A DNA stretch of 64,000 bases from Apostichopus japonicus (GCF_037975245.1 NC_092576.1:23869611-23933610), one strand, 5' to 3'. Counted from the first letter of the stretch, positions 1-13,990 are shown. A program made the numbers and translations. The notes: generated from the letters alone by a model not told the origin.

Positions 1-374
1 AGAGCCGAACTCTCCTCAAAATCTATCATGCCAAAATCAAACCTAATCTTTTGTATGGTAGTTTCGCCTTTATTAGCTCTCCAAATATTAAAAAAAAAAT
101 AGATAGCATACATAATTCTGCCTACCATATCTGCCTCAAAACCCCAAGGTTTACTTTCAATAAACAACTCTACGAAATTGGCAAAACATCCAGCATCATT
201 ATAACTGTTAAACACTTTAACACCAAACTTCTCAAAAATAACTTAATACATGACCATCTAATAAAAAATCTGCTCCTTGATTATATAATTTCTACTACCC
301 ATTCTAAGCAAACAGAACCAGAAGTACCATGGATATCCTCAAGTTTTAACTCGTGGAGAAAGCCTCGGCCTTAG
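1..374 (+). mobile_element. Non-LTR retrotransposon fragment (3' end of reverse transcriptase ORF)
   Basis: An open frame runs from the left edge (frame starting at base 3) to a stop at 372-374, so the fragment continues outside the window. The residues have the pattern found after the catalytic part of jockey/CR1-type LINE reverse transcriptases: a LLYGSF-like segment, then a KKKID-x-IHNSA-x2 stretch corresponding to the usual 'lqriQN-aaR' helix, then a basic tail. No RT catalytic motif is inside the window. A short LINE remnant is far more likely than a host gene. Family assignment is by motif shape only. Confidence 0.6.
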
Positions 375-3300
375 CAGAGGGGGGATTGGGGACTGGTGAC
401 CCCTAAACCCTATAGAAAAACTAGGAAACCGGTGGCCAGGGTGCTTGTGAGCTATACAGCACAGCCACCGGGAGGATTCTGAATGCTCCTAATCTTAAAA
501 GTACTCCAGCCAGTGCAGGGGCAGCCTTCCACTTCCGCCTGCCCACAAATTCTCTTATTATTACTTCTAAAAACAAAAATGAAAAAAAAAACGTCTTCAA
601 CACAAAATCATTCCTGTCTACTCTACTTAGCATTCTTTAAAGTTCTATAGTTAATTTCCCAAATTCTGCAGGAGCTGGTCTCCGCCAAGTTTGATCAGAA
701 TACACACATTTTTCACGACGACTCCTTGTCACTTTCGGTGATCACGCACTGACGAAGGGTTAGTTTTGCTCGAGAGCTCTGCAAAAACCAAGTAAATAGT
801 TTTTCCGCTATTCCTTTCTGGTTCTATAATGGTATGCTAATAGTTTGATCGATAACTTTGAGCTGCTTGGTCTAAAACTTTCTTCTCTTGTTCAAAAAAT
901 AAAGAGCTTTCCATGCTACTTGGATGCATGTGCTTCATATATACAACTCGCTGATTTATGTCAGAGTTTGCTGATCTCACATTTCATCGTCTTAAACATT
1001 CAATTAAACTGTGTTTTCATATCATGGCACCTACACAATACTGTGGATTATGCTCGAATCCGTCGGTATCTCTCCTAACGGTTACGGCTGCTTGCATCTT
1101 CTTGGTATCGTTGTCCTCCACCGTCCATTCTCCGAACAAGTTTTTATAAAAAAGGAGAGTGATTGCAGATGCGTCTTGTCGGTGGTTCCCTTTGTTTGAA
1201 CCTGTAGGCACGATACATTCTTTTTCCAGAACATGGCCTCTCACCACGCATTTATTTACCCAATTTTATTTCATTATATTCAAGAAGTCGTTTACCCTAT
1301 CAACTTCCTTACCCATCACAGTCTTGAGGAAACCAGTTATTAATAAAGCCGTTATTCTTGCAGTTCTGTCGAGTGGTCAGAGGGGAAACCAAAATTACTC
1401 CCAAGTACTGATAAAACTTCAAAAAAGCAATAAGTCCTATCAACAATTTGAGCACGTATTTTTGCTATTTGGGTAAAACTGAGTACTAAAAATGCACTCT
1501 GAAATTCTTATTTAGACTATTGACGCATACGCCAATCAAAGAGCATCATTGTCACAAGTTGTATGGAAATTTAAATCTCCCGTAGGTTGACTATTAAAAG
1601 TTGATGGCTTGTTAAACTCTCCGTAGTTATAGATGTACAAGGTAATGTATTACAATATGTTATGTACACAAAGTAGGGCCACGTAGATATAACATAACTT
1701 CAATAGGGACATGCTTGACGATGAAATAACTTGCTTGTATCTGAATTTCAAAGTTGAATAAGTTGTATAGAAACACATGTTGGAGGCATGGTATCAATTT
1801 CAGTGAATAACTGTTGGTGTTCATTTGAAAGGAAAAACCATGTTTGGTTGTCAGCAGTTGTCATACAGACTTCTTGACTGTGTATAGTTTTCTATCTACT
1901 TTATTATAGTTATGCTTCCAACGCTATTTCGTTGAGCAAGTGGCGTCATTGAATTGGGGAATAGGTTACAAGGTCTAGAATGAGTAATTTACACTAGTGT
2001 TGTCAGTACATCCTCTATGCCAGTCCTACCGTCTGTTTTCTGAGGATATTGGTTTCCATTTGAAATGGTAAGATTTCTATTTGTAAATGTAATTTCTAGA
2101 ACGACTCGCAGTGGATAATTTTCTAGTATTGGTAATAATGATTATTGTTGGTTGTGACATTAAGTAAATTAGGGGTGTCGAAACTTGTTCGAAGTATATT
2201 CAAACATATTGAAATGTTTTGAAAGAAACGTAAGGTAATGCAATGTTAATGGGTGGGACAAGTTATTTAGTGAAGCGTTATGAGTTGTTAATTGATTTGA
2301 TAAAATATATATGGAGGATTCATTAATGTTGGCGTATCATTAGTTGGTTAACTAATTATGTGTATTTCATGAATAAGTTATATGAAATGCGTGTATATTG
2401 TTTATTTTAGAAAGTGTTGATTTCTGGCAAATTCACTTAAGTTTGATAACTTAATTTTCAGGCAAGCAGCCTGGGTTCCTAGCCAATTGAGACCAAAGAG
2501 CAGTGAGGGCTCCTAGATAATAGACCCCACATGCAGTTAAGGCTACTAATATGTATCCAGTCCCTGGTAGGACTCATAGACAACAAAACCTACACCAAGT
2601 CAGACCCAGTGATCCCAACTGAACCGGGCAAGTAAACTGCTCTGTTGTGAATGTGTGGATCCTGGTCACTCCAGAAGTTTTCTTCCGGAAGTGAATACCG
2701 TATAATTACTGCAATTGGTCTGCTAAGCCGACAGGTTTGTCCCACACGGTCTCTGGAGGTTTGGGCAGATTTTAGCTTCTTCAACAGTACACTATAGTAA
2801 TTTGTGCAAAGCTGACATTAACATTGTAATAACAGTTAACATCACGTTGTTACGATTATTGAATGACCTTATTAGCTGAACCTAAATCCAAGTATTTTAT
2901 CATTAAGTAATGGAAGTAATGATGTTGCTATAATTTTATAAATCCAAAATTATTATTGATCATTAAATTCGTCATTGCAATATCTAATAATTGTTCTTTT
3001 GTTTAATTGTTGCATCTTTCATTGTACAGGCGTAAACACCCTAGTATTCAGGAAATTCAACGGACCCAAAATTGTCACAGGAGTTATCTCTGACAATTAT
3101 TACTGTCACATAATGATCACACCAACGAACTCATAACCAGTTAACACAGGCTTCACGTTCGAAAAAGTTATGTAAGATGTTATTGCATAAAGTAAGTTCA
3201 TTTGTCAGCCCAGCTTTACAAAGCTGATAGACGCGTTGCTATTATACAATTATTCAACCAAGGGGGGGGGGGTATCTGTCAGTATTACATTTGATAAAGA

Positions 3301-5349
3301 TGAAATCACTTTTCAAAGTTTCGCTCTTGGAGCATGGATCATGTAACAACATGCATAGGCACTAGCTAATACTACTTTCGCGAAGATGTTGAAGCTAGTC
3401 GATTCATTAGGGCTTGTCGCATTTACTGGCATTCGTACTTAGTATTTGACAAAATTAAGTAATATCGCGATTCGTCTTGTAGCCATCTGGCTGCGGCCAA
3501 AACATCATACTAGACTTGACCCTCATATTAGGTTGTGTTGACCCATTTCATTCAGTATCGTTTCTCACTCAATTATTGGGATTTTGTGGATGTTAAGCCG
3601 ACGTATAAGAAAGCCCTAATTGCCACCGAAAATAATTTATTATGATTAATTCGTGATAACGAGTTGTTAGTACGAATTATTATTTTGCTGTAATGAAGTA
3701 CTTGTTCACTATAATGAAATATTACTTGGTAAAGATGAGTTATTACGTCATAATGATGAAATATTAATTTTTTACAATTAATGTCTTATTAATAAATACC
3801 ACACATGAAGAATTTGTACATGCAAATAGATACAAAGTTTTATTTCATCATAACGAATTGTAATTTCTTAAAATTATATTGATTTGTTCATACAAATTAT
3901 TTGATTTAATGAAATACTAGTACGTTTATAACGAGACGTCACTTGGTATCGCTGAATTTACTTATTCATAATAAGGAATCATTAATTGTTTACAATGTTT
4001 AGTAAATTTGTAACAGCTAGTGGAATCACTATAGTTTAAATATGAATTATGCCTATGGTATTCCACGGTTACAATTTTAACATTTATGTTAAAATTCCTT
4101 TCTCAGAGTTACTGCAAATTCGGAGTTTTTAAAGGTCGGATAAGGTGTTACTTTTACACCCAATGCTCGTCATAAAGTATTTCCTCTCGCGCCAAAGAAG
4201 AAATGAAATGTAAACAGTACAGACTAGAAATTGATACCAATTACTTCCGATTAATATTATTAATAGAAAGTAACATTTACATCGGCTAGGATGTTAAACT
4301 AAGACTGTATAACTATAGCGTTGATAATCGGGAAGGTTTTATGTTACGTTTGATTATCCAACACGGAAACGAAGTTCTTTTAACTATATTAAACTAATGA
4401 CAGCATAACTTGTATACTCTTGCCTTTACAAATAGTAAAAAAAAAACATCATGGGGGTTAAACAAACTCGTACTAGCAATTTATGATTTTTTTATGGCAT
4501 TTTCTGTAGATGAAATAATACTAATGAAGTTGGATTACGAACGTCTGACTGTATAGAGCGATATAAAGGTGTTAGACTGTCACAGGCGGCACCAAACGTT
4601 TATAAAGCAGGAGGGATTGTAGTCTCGGGGTTGTTGAAATGCACCACATACAGGAAGAATCGTGGGAATCCTCCTCCATACAATTGTGACATGGACTGCT
4701 TTTAATAATACCTGTGGGTATATATCTATTTACAAACATGAATCACTCAGTCGCTATGCTCAGGTTGTCTGATCACACACGTTATTGTCAATGCGTTCCT
4801 GTTTCCTCAGTTATTCAGAAAGTAATAATTACTGGTGTTGACATGCATACCTGAGGTCACTGATTCATCACAGAAACAATCCATGCATGCTTAACTTAAA
4901 GAAAACATGATATAGACAAATAGTTTTGTTTATATGATGTAATGATGTTACTAAAATTGCAGTCAAACATTCGACTTCTACAGTGAGCTGTGAAAGACGT
5001 CATCATCTGAAAGGGCATAAGTCTCGATGGGAAGTTGGAATATCACGAATGTAATTCAAAACCTTTTCACAGAGTGGAACCAATCTGAAGTCTTTACCAC
5101 ACGTTCCAGTATTTGATTTTTTTTTCAAAAGCAAGTAAAATCCAAGAGGTTGCAAACAAGTCTTTATCTAGCCAAGCCAGCACTAGATTTGCTTCCTCTG
5201 AATTGTGACAAGTGAGTTTACATTCACAGAAGAATTGCCATCCTCAGACTAAATAACCACCACTGTCTCTGGTTGTATTCACAGCGAATTCTACTAACTG
5301 TTTGAATGTATGTATTTTAGATCCTCCTGCAAGCAGGAATTCGCGAAGA
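375..5349. other. Gene-free AT-rich stretch
   Basis: I see no ORF with recognisable protein similarity and no convincing exon. 2,460-2,790 is less AT-rich than its surroundings and may be an old repeat, but I cannot name it. 3,630-4,000 is very AT-rich with loosely recurring TAATGAAATATTA-like and ATAACGAGTT-like words. A poly-G run lies near 3,262-3,271. Confidence 0.6.
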
Positions 5350-5543
5350 AGCCATCATTGGTTTACCAAAGCCGCAAGCTGACCGAAATCAGTCTCTTAG
5401 ATTCATATTTAACGTCGATAGTTTGAATTGTCAATTGTCAACAACTCTGTAACTGGACGACATACATTAATCTTGGAGTGTCTCGAAATCTGGACCTTAT
5501 GATTGAAAGTCGCCGGCGTTAACCACTGAGCTAACACTCCTTG
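5350..5543 (-). mobile_element. tRNA-derived SINE, copy 1
   Basis: Read on the minus strand the element starts with a tRNA-like head (about 5,543 down to 5,474). It contains an A-box-like TAGCTCAGTGG and a decayed B box, followed by a tRNA-unrelated body. A clearly homologous copy lies at 59,388-59,569 in the same orientation, and its B box is nearly canonical (GGTTCGAGTC). The two copies match over about 190 bp, which shows a dispersed repeat rather than a functional tRNA gene. Anticodon-stem pairing is poor in both. Confidence 0.8.
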
Positions 5544-6958
5544 TTTCGAGGTTTTGAGACAACAGGACCTTCCTTTTGTGCCGTGGAAACAACCTCATCT
5601 TATGTATCCAGAAGTGACACTTTTGAAGGTATTTCACAATGTGGGAAGAGTACACACTATCTGCGTACATGTGCTTTGATAACGTTACATATTATATACA
5701 GTTATGATGCGTACCTGTATCACACAGTTCTTGCTGTCCTTTGTTTCCGTGTTGGCTGTGCATGAACGTTAAACACTGAGGTCGCGTCCAAATAATGACG
5801 TCACCATTGTGTCTGACTCGAGACCAAGTCATGATTTTGACACTAGTCAGCCATATTTTTTACTTTTGATTTGATTTTACTTGACGATAACTGACTCTTG
5901 ACTTGTCATGATAAGAATGGACTGTGACTTGACTTCTCGTGCGGATAAAATGTGTTGCGAGTTGGCTTGAACACATTCCAACAAATGTCAATTTGGTATT
6001 ATCTACAAACTTGGTATTGATATGAAGTCAACTGCCATTGATACCAACACGTCATCTGGTAACCGTTGACTTTACAAGAATTTGCAACTGAATGTATAAT
6101 TAATACTTTAGTGTTACAATGTTTTACTTTTTACTTCTTGAGTAGGATCTGTTTCGAAGAGTCATTGGTATGTGTCTTACTATTCTACATAAGGACTTGT
6201 CACTATTAGCACAAAAAAATACATCAAAGTATATCTTCTTTTGGGGACACGAGGTATAGGATATTGTAATAACTGTGATCAGTCAAGCTATAATAAATAT
6301 TGTATTGTAGTGTTTCATGATTTCACTGTCCTTGCCGAACAGAGTGACGTCAAAGTCGAAACCTGTTTTCATTATATTGTATTTACTTATGCTAATGATT
6401 CGTATAACATGAACGCCATTGAAATTTATCTTTGAATGAATGACTGTCACATATTCCTTTAAAATCCTCTTATGGGATTAGAAGCTTGTAAATTCTTCCT
6501 TTTATACCAGTACTACGTTTATTTAATTGTTATAACGGCACTACTGGGTCAGCAGTTAAGGAGTTTTTGACATTCTCAACAAGTCTATCATCTTTGTCCA
6601 TTGAGGTTGTGGGAGAATGGATTTTAAGATTGTATCTTTTGTATCTTCTATTGTACTGGGATTTAGGTTGTAATGTTTTGACCGTTATTAGGAATATAGG
6701 GAATCTTGTCTTCACTAAACGGTGTGCAAATTCAGTTCAGTTGTACTTCACCTCTCTGAGAGAGGACACGTATAAGTGTACACGGAGGTCACATTGACCA
6801 ATGGACCTAATGTTTGAAACCAGGTGTATGAAGAGTTTGAGTAAGTAAGCATTAATGCTAATCTAATAGATTCAATTAAGCCTGTTAGTTTCAGTTAAGG
6901 GTAGTTGGGGCGTATAAGACAGGGTTAAAAATATATTTATGAAAAGGTTAACAAAAAG
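5544..6958. other. Gene-free stretch
   Basis: Nothing recognisable. Small open frames at 5,541-5,765, 6,241-6,435 and 6,567-6,797 have no domain signature and are the size expected by chance. Confidence 0.55.
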
Positions 6959-7600
6959 ATGAGTAGACTAAATAAAGCTTGCACCCGAAAATCAAACGAT
7001 ATCATACAAGATATGGCAACCGTACTACATGCGTCTGCTATACCTCATCAAAACAGGAAAGATGGATATAAAAGAGCTGGTAAGCATTGGAAAAGGAATG
7101 GAGTTAGATGGAAAAGATCTTGCACAATTTTAATAGAAGAGAGTGAAAAAGAGGAGAAACAAAGGAAAGAGACGATAGGTTCAAAGAGCGGTAACAAAAA
7201 CAAAAGAACGTAAACAACAATCAAAAATGAAAGAAATAGGAGCTAATACTTTATTGCTGAAAAGGAGAACGTTGGGGATGAAATAGCTGTAGAGGATCGC
7301 TGGATGTCTTCAGGCCAAAGTGTACCCAAATTGCCGCCTTTTTGAGAAGGAAAAGATGAAATTGACGTCTGTCTATGTATGCAACTGTAATGGGATGGTC
7401 AGAGAAAAATGGGCGACACTTCTGTCTGCACTACTCACAGGAAAATCTTTAGAACTTTATTCGAGACTACCTGATGATCGTGCAATAAACTTTAAGAACT
7501 TAAAAGAGGCATGATAACGGAGGTATGAACTTCATGATTAGGTATTTAGACGCTGATTGTATGTCCAGAGGTTCAAAACCGGTAAGGAAGGTCGTAATTC
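6959..7600 (+). mobile_element. Ty3/gypsy-like gag remnant (frameshifted)
   Basis: Two open pieces in different frames (6,959-7,213, rich in Lys/Arg/Glu, and 7,320-7,514) are joined by a region that in another frame reads PKLPPF followed by an acidic stretch. The second piece has the gag capsid pattern EKWATLLSALLTGKSLELYSRL, then a KNLKEA and RYEL block, as found in invertebrate gypsy Gag proteins. Stops and frame changes show it is dead. No protease or RT follows it directly, so it is a truncated copy. Confidence 0.65.
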
Positions 7601-7977
7601 CACTGTAGGCGTTTGTCACCTGTATCGAACAATACTAGTTCTGTTTTTGGTGACATATTTTGCCTTACTCTAAAGATCAAACATGATGCTAACCAACTCG
7701 AAATCATTTGTGATTCCTAAAGCCGGATCTCGAAAGAGATATTTTGAACAGACTTTATGTTAATGCAATGGAGGTAAACGACAAAGGCAAATGAATATAT
7801 ATATAAATTAAAATCGTAATGAGTTGGCAAATCAAGAACAGTGAAAAAACTTTCAGCCTCCACCGGGAAACCTGCAAGGAAGGTCGTAATTCACTGTCAG
7901 ACAACTCAAAAGAGTTGTCTGGCGATCGCTAAAACGCGTGAAACTCCGAGTTACAACTACTAGTGTTCCACTAGTCT

Positions 7978-7981
<4 letters not shown>

Positions 7982-8031
<50 letters not shown>
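7982..8031. repeat. (TA)n microsatellite
   Basis: About 50 bp of uninterrupted TA dinucleotide, directly before a Penelope-like remnant. Confidence 0.95.
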
Positions 8032-8033
<2 letters not shown>

Positions 8034-8149
8034 TGAATTCCACCATACTGAAAATCACCGTCATTGCATTTAAAAGACCCGGTAACCTACGGGATATTTT
8101 AGTTGTGCATCCTTTCAGGTTGGCACCCCATTAGGGGAAAGCAAAACAG

Positions 8150-8525
8150 AAACTACAGGACGATGTCCCTGTACACAAACCTGCAAAATGTGCTTTCTTG
8201 TCGATTCGACTTGGGCCTTTCAGAGCAACCAAACCAAACGCACGTTCCAAATTCGGCATAAAATAAACTGCCTATCCAAATTACCTCATCTAATTCAATA
8301 TTTGCCACTTACAATACGTTGGAGAGTAAAAAACACTCTAAGAATGAGACTGACCCAACATGTTGCTAATCACTTCAATCTCCCAAATCATTAAATTGAG
8401 ATATTGCGGGTGATTGCTATTGACCAAAACGATTCTTGGATAGATAAATCTAAAAAAGGAAAAGAAAGGTTCTGGGAACTAAATTTAAAGACCACGGCAC
8501 CATTTGGTATAAACAGCATAAACGT
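8150..8525 (+). mobile_element. Penelope-like retroelement remnant with GIY-YIG endonuclease tail
   Basis: Across two or three frames the translation shows, in order: a Cys-containing segment (TCKMC); a stretch resembling the 'F-S-T-k-y-I-...-C-S-LI-C' approach to a GIY-YIG domain; CHLQYVGE, the YVGET-type GIY-YIG core; an HVANHFNLPNH block; and a KERFW-x2-NL-x-TTAPFGIN tail. This order matches the C-terminal GIY-YIG region of Penelope-like and related retroelement polyproteins. A stop follows the core at about 8,310 and frame changes are needed at several points, so it is non-functional. The RT part is not visible upstream. Confidence 0.65.
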
Positions 8526-8974
8526 TTAAAACCAATCAATTCCTTTGAAATTACGACGGAATCGGACTTAAATAATCCATCACGGATTAAAAAAAATCCG
8601 ATTTCCAAAACTTTTGCTAAATCCAGCAGAAATCAGTAAGTCGCTTTTGACGTCACAATCATGCTGACACTCTTCTCTATAAAATAGTTTCGACTCCTGC
8701 TACTCCATAACGTGCGGTTTCTTTGCAACCCTGCTTTTGGTTCTCGTTCCGTTGTCATGGTTACTTGGAATGCTTGGAATGTTGCTGTTCTAGCTTTATC
8801 AAGTTCAAGTTCAAGGGAAGACTAAAACCGTTTTTAAACGGTACAATTTTCATATTGTTTTCTAGCTGGAGAGCCTGTCGATCTTCTAAGGTAAGACCAG
8901 CAAACACTCATTTATTTGGAAGCTTCTAACTTTTTCCCATCTCCTCAGCCTGCTACGGCAGAGCTGCCCACCAA

Positions 8975-10530
8975 ATGGCTAATATACCACTCCCTCCGTC
9001 CTCTTCTGACCCTGACCTAACTAAATGGCAATCTTTCACCAAGAAATGCTTTAGAACTTATGACAATGACATCTTACCCCCAAAACAAGACAAGGTTAAA
9101 AAATTGTTTTAACTGGCATACCATAAGAAATAATAATTGCAATGTCTAAACTCATCAAGAAGGCTAAACCAAATGCTCTTATAACATCGATAAGAACCCT
9201 AAGAAACTCGACCACCGAAATAAATCTGGCAAACCCCAAATCAACAAACTCTCTTCTGAAACCATGGCTACAAACAATTGATCTAGGTAGACCAATAGCT
9301 AAACTTGATCCACTTCCACCGAAATACTTTTCCGCTGTTGTCCGCCGCAAACAAAAAACAAACAAAAAACGACTAAATGTCTGCGATGTGGAGAAAACCA
9401 CAGAGTCAAAGACTGTGACAAAAATAGAGAAGACAAAAAGTGTGCCAACTGCGACGGTAATCATGTTGCAATATACAAAGGATGCCTAAAATATCAAGAG
9501 ATAAAACTGACTAAACCTGAACAAAATCTAAAACGGCTCTCATATGCTCTTATAACTACCCCCCCCCCCTAATCTGACTAACTGGACCATATTTAGGAAC
9601 GACATAGACAAACTATTGACCTACCATAACTACATTTACTTCTAAAAACTTGATTCTACCAACAAACTAGACAACTTGGCTGAATCTCTCTCCCGGGCAA
9701 TCTCCACTATTTTTAACTGTAATAATAATAATAATAATTGCCCTCTCAAAAGAACTAAAAGAAAGAAATGGACACTAACAAATAATATATTATGCCTTAT
9801 CAAGGCCAGGAGAAAACTTAGGAGAGAGTTCTGTCTGACTAGAGACCCTAGACTTAAGACTCAAATTAATAAGATTAGGAAAGAAATCAACTATCTCATT
9901 CAACATCAAGCAATAAATAAAATAAAGACAACTTGTAGTGAGATGGCCGGCGAAAAAGAACCCCGTACCTTCTGGAGGAAAATTAATAATCTTCTAAAGC
10001 CAAAACTAGAACCAAATGTGGGTAACAAAATCAGCTACATGATAAATACTACAAGAGACCGTATTAATAATCCCTCAGACAAACTTGATTTGCTTGTAAA
10101 ATCGTTTACAAATATGTTTGACAACCCAAAAGGTCCTAACTATGATAGTGATTTTAAAACGTATATCGAAAACTTTATCGACACTAACATAACCAGTTCA
10201 CTTCTAATTTAACGACAATACTGATATTAACCAGGAAAATGAAATAACCGGTCCCACAACAACCATAGACCGAAAACTAGCTCTAGCTAAAACAATTAAC
10301 TATTATTCTCCGGGTCACGACGGTGTTACCTATCTAATGCTCAAAAATGACCAAGCTAGCCTCACCGTACTAATAAAATAGATTATTTCCCTTTTCCCTG
10401 GAAAATGGCAATCGCCGTTCTTATTCCAAAACCAAATAAATTCCATTTGAATCGAAGCAATTATAGACCAAATAGTCTACTCCCAATTTTAGGAAAAGCT
10501 TTGAAAAATTTCTTAATGGTCAAATTAGTC
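8975..10530 (+). mobile_element. Jockey-like LINE, 5' part, degraded
   Basis: Reading across frames, a Met-initiated ORF1-like start lies at 8,975. A Gag-type double zinc knuckle lies at about 9,375-9,500: CLRCGENHRVKDC, then a CANC-x3-H-x6-C finger, typical of jockey-group ORF1. An ORF2 linker is open at 9,676-10,212 (basic, with a TFWRKINNLL segment). RT-like pieces follow: a SPGHDGV block near 10,310 and an IPKPNK...NYRPNSLLPILGKA block at about 10,420-10,510. Similarity ends near 10,530, before the catalytic FADD-type motif. Multiple stops and frameshifts make it a pseudogene. Confidence 0.75.
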
Positions 10531-10947
10531 GCTTCCTCGTCTGGAAATCCATCGTCAAATGTATAGAGAACAATGTAGGTTGTTAACAAGCTCTTTGTCA
10601 GTGCTCGCAGAACTTACTATGTGAGTAAACTAACAATGTCGTGGAGACACGAAGGGCATATATAGGGTTGCCCGACATTTGTTGGGTGAACAGTGATCCG
10701 TCCTACTTCCGAGTTATACATCAGCTAGAGAGCTTGCCAACCAATTTGGTGAGTTTATGTCAACAAAATATCATCTATCCATGACAATTTAATAAACTGC
10801 CATGATACGCCTGGCGAAGCGGACTCAGTTGCCGATAATGTCAGTATCAATCGTCAAATTTTGATCCAGCAAAAACCGATGATGAGATTAGAAACATAAA
10901 CAAATCCGGTAACGCATCCCGTGAAATGGACCTTATACCTACCTAGT

Positions 10948-11090
10948 CAGCCGATACTCATAGCTTGTACAGCGACTACTAGTCATGACCCACAAACGTG
11001 TATCAGTAATTACTACTTTGTGATCGTAACACGGTAACATGTGTTACAGGTGGCACCAGTAGTTACTGTACTAGCTATGCGTATCAGGTG
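10948..11090. mobile_element. MITE, short copy of the family at 18,555-19,016
   Basis: It begins CAGCCGATACTCATAGCTTGTAC and ends GTACTAGCTATGCGTATCAGGTG, so the two termini are imperfect inverted repeats. The interior shares the GATCGTAACACGGTAACATG block with the larger copy. It looks like one terminal arm closed by the opposite terminus. I cannot define a target-site duplication. Confidence 0.6.
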
Positions 11091-13309
11091 CTCGAAACGA
11101 TTTTGCGCTCTCCTCTTCTCGATCTAGCTAATGTAACAGCTCCACAACATTGGGCGCAAGGCCATTTGTGGTACATATTCCCATTCGAACGGTATCATCA
11201 TGCTCACACCGTTACCGTCTCCCTGTTAGCGAAACATGAGTTGAGGGTCGATCACGTTTTACATTCCTATATGCTGTTTCCTAATTGACTTTTCATTCAA
11301 AAGAATAGGACTCCATCTGAAACGTATGACCTACTTTAAAGATCTCTGTGATGCTATGTCAGTGAAACCATGAAATTGTTTGTGAATACAAACACTGACT
11401 GGATTGTTAATGACATACCGAGCATTACAGCTAATTCCTGTGTTGACTTTCGAAAACGTTTGATGCTGTTCTATAATAAAAGCTCAAATAAATAGAGCTC
11501 ATTAACATGACTATAACCAAGCTTCATTAAAAGTTAGTCGTAAATTAAATGTTCTGAAATTGTCATGATATTGCAATGACAGTGTTTTTCTTAAAACAAA
11601 ACAGTGTTTTTACTGGAATGTATCCGCACGACATAAATGTTTAGGATTAAAGCAAGTGATCAACTGTCTCATTCTTAGAAATATTTGGGAGGTTTGGTGC
11701 AAAAAACTGCAAAAAAAAAATACAGGAAAGGTGATAAAAAGAGGATATAACCATTACTTTTGTACTAGTTTGCTACTAGTACGTACTTCATTCGTAAGAA
11801 GGACCTTTGAAGGAACATCCGATATGGAAACAATGTGACACATACGGAAATATTTAAAAATCGTAGTTTAAACCCTCACTATCTTGTCCCCATCTTCAAA
11901 TATGGATGATTGAATTAACACTCCATCCTAACCCTTCCACCCCATCGACTATGGTTTAAACATAACAATCATTGATTTTTGTTCTCAAATTCTAGTAAAT
12001 TAAATACAAATTATGCATTTAACTTGTGCATATTAACGACGTGATCACCTTTGAATGACACTCATGCAACACCATATTTCCTTGACAAATTGTAATCAAA
12101 TGTTTATATTACCCATTTTGTGTGGCATCTGATAAACTGATCTAATTGTCTGTGCATTATACTAAATCACTAAATCATTCAGTCACTTTATTTGATGCAC
12201 CTCAGTTATTACAAGTGTTATTTCTCATAAATTACAAGTGTTCTAATGATAAGATAACAGTGTTTTAAAACTGTCAACAACATATCAACATTACTTTTCG
12301 TGCCTCAAGATATCCTTTAAGGATATATATTTTATGACCAAGAGAATATATTACCTTGTATTTCCAAGGGCACCCTTATTGACCCCTGACCCCGAGACCG
12401 TAGCCACCGGACACATTCCTCATCTTAGTCATCTTAGTCTTTTGTTGTTGTTTTCAGATGAAACAGTGGAGAGAAAAAAGAAACCCTGTTATGCACCATT
12501 ATAGAAAAATGGTAACAACGATAACAAATTTAAGACAAAACTTCGGAATTAAGTCAACACTTTTGATAAAATAGTCTGAAAGTACAGAAATGAGAACCTT
12601 ATTTCGAGAAGATAGTGAAATACCGAAAAAGAAAGTCGAAATTCGTGACAGACATGCTCAAGGTTTGAGAGTATAGTTGAAAATATGAAAGAGAAATTAG
12701 ACATTCGAATGTAACATAGTCATGATCCCCAATGTGCCATTTTGGTCAAACTAATATTATCTTAGGTAAGACAACATCATCGGTTCCTCCAATCTACTCC
12801 TAACCCCACCCTCTAGTCTTTGATAGCTTTTAAGTGATAAAATGGTAAATGTAAAGATAACGGAGGGAACGTTCAATGTCCGGGGTGGCGACTATAGTCT
12901 CGTACGAAATGAGTACAGGACTTTCCACGTATACGGCCTTTTTTTTTGGAAGTGGGAAGGGCGGAACAGAAAACCATGGTCTTTGCAAATGTATGCTTCC
13001 GACATGCGAATTCTCGCAGCCCTTGTCTTTCAATACCATGGCAACTTTCGACACGTCATTCAAATATATTCAGAAGGGTTCTCTTAATTAAATGTTGCTA
13101 TTTTTGTATCCAAACTCTACTGTTTCCTCAGCGTTTTAATTTGTCCTATATAATACTGCTTGATCGCTATCTCCAAATCTCGACCTTTTTCTGGGTTTAT
13201 TTTCTTATCAAAGATATATTTCGATTACTTTTTTAAATGATTTATTAGATGACAACTATTCTTTCTTATCACACTCGTCGTTTAATAAAACTTATAACTT
13301 TAATTGTCC
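11091..13309. other. Gene-free stretch
   Basis: I find no recognisable coding, RNA or mobile element. Overlapping open frames around 12,830-13,240 lie in several frames of both strands and have no domain pattern. Confidence 0.5.
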
Positions 13310-13990
13310 TCTTACAATGTATTATGTTGTTATCCACGCAATTTCCAGTCATTGGAAAGAGTTATTTACCCAGGGTGATAACATTGGGGTGTCTTTACTA
13401 TATTATATTCATAACATGTCATTCCTTTCACGTTATATATATAATCAGCTTATCCAGAAATTCGTAACACAACCGAAGTCAATCTCTAAATGGAACTTGC
13501 ATTCAATATAGGTGAGCTTCGGTGGAGAGATAATTTTTAGAGATACTAAGATTCAATACTTTCAGTTTCGCTGTATACATCGTATTTTAGGTACTAATTA
13601 TTTAGTTTTTTTAATGAATAAGGAGGATAATCCACGTTGTACGTTCTGTGGTGAAAGATATTAAACGTTAGTTCATTTATTTTGGGAATGTAATATTACC
13701 TCCAACTTTATTTTAAATGTTGAGCAGAAAATTTGAAATAGACAATTTGTTTTCTCTAAGCAAGATAAATGTTTTGGTTATCGTCTTCAAGTCAAACACC
13801 CTATGAATTTCCTGATCTTTCATATGAAGAATTATATTTATCAGGAAAAATGAAGAGTGGTATTCCAAATACAAATGCATGTTTCAATAAGTTTAAATTC
13901 TCACCACAGGTGGAGAAATATTTTCATAATTGCGAAACGCGCTCTCCCATTTCTTACAATAACTTTTACGCAACATTTTCTAGTTGTTCT
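13310..13990 (+). mobile_element. LINE ORF2 C-terminus with zf-RVT-type zinc finger
   Basis: The translation passes through frames but shows a run typical of the end of LINE ORF2: an FRCIHRILGTN segment at about 13,565-13,600, then CTFCGE and LVHLFWEC at about 13,640-13,690. These correspond to the reverse-transcriptase zinc-binding (zf-RVT) domain. A further piece resembling the stretch after this finger reaches about 13,990. Stop codons interrupt it. It is probably a CR1/L2-group relative. Confidence 0.6.

Noticed and set aside
5474-5543. Functional tRNA gene on the minus strand
   Set aside because: The B box is degraded, stem pairing is poor, and a second copy with the same long non-tRNA body at 59,388 shows that it is a SINE head.
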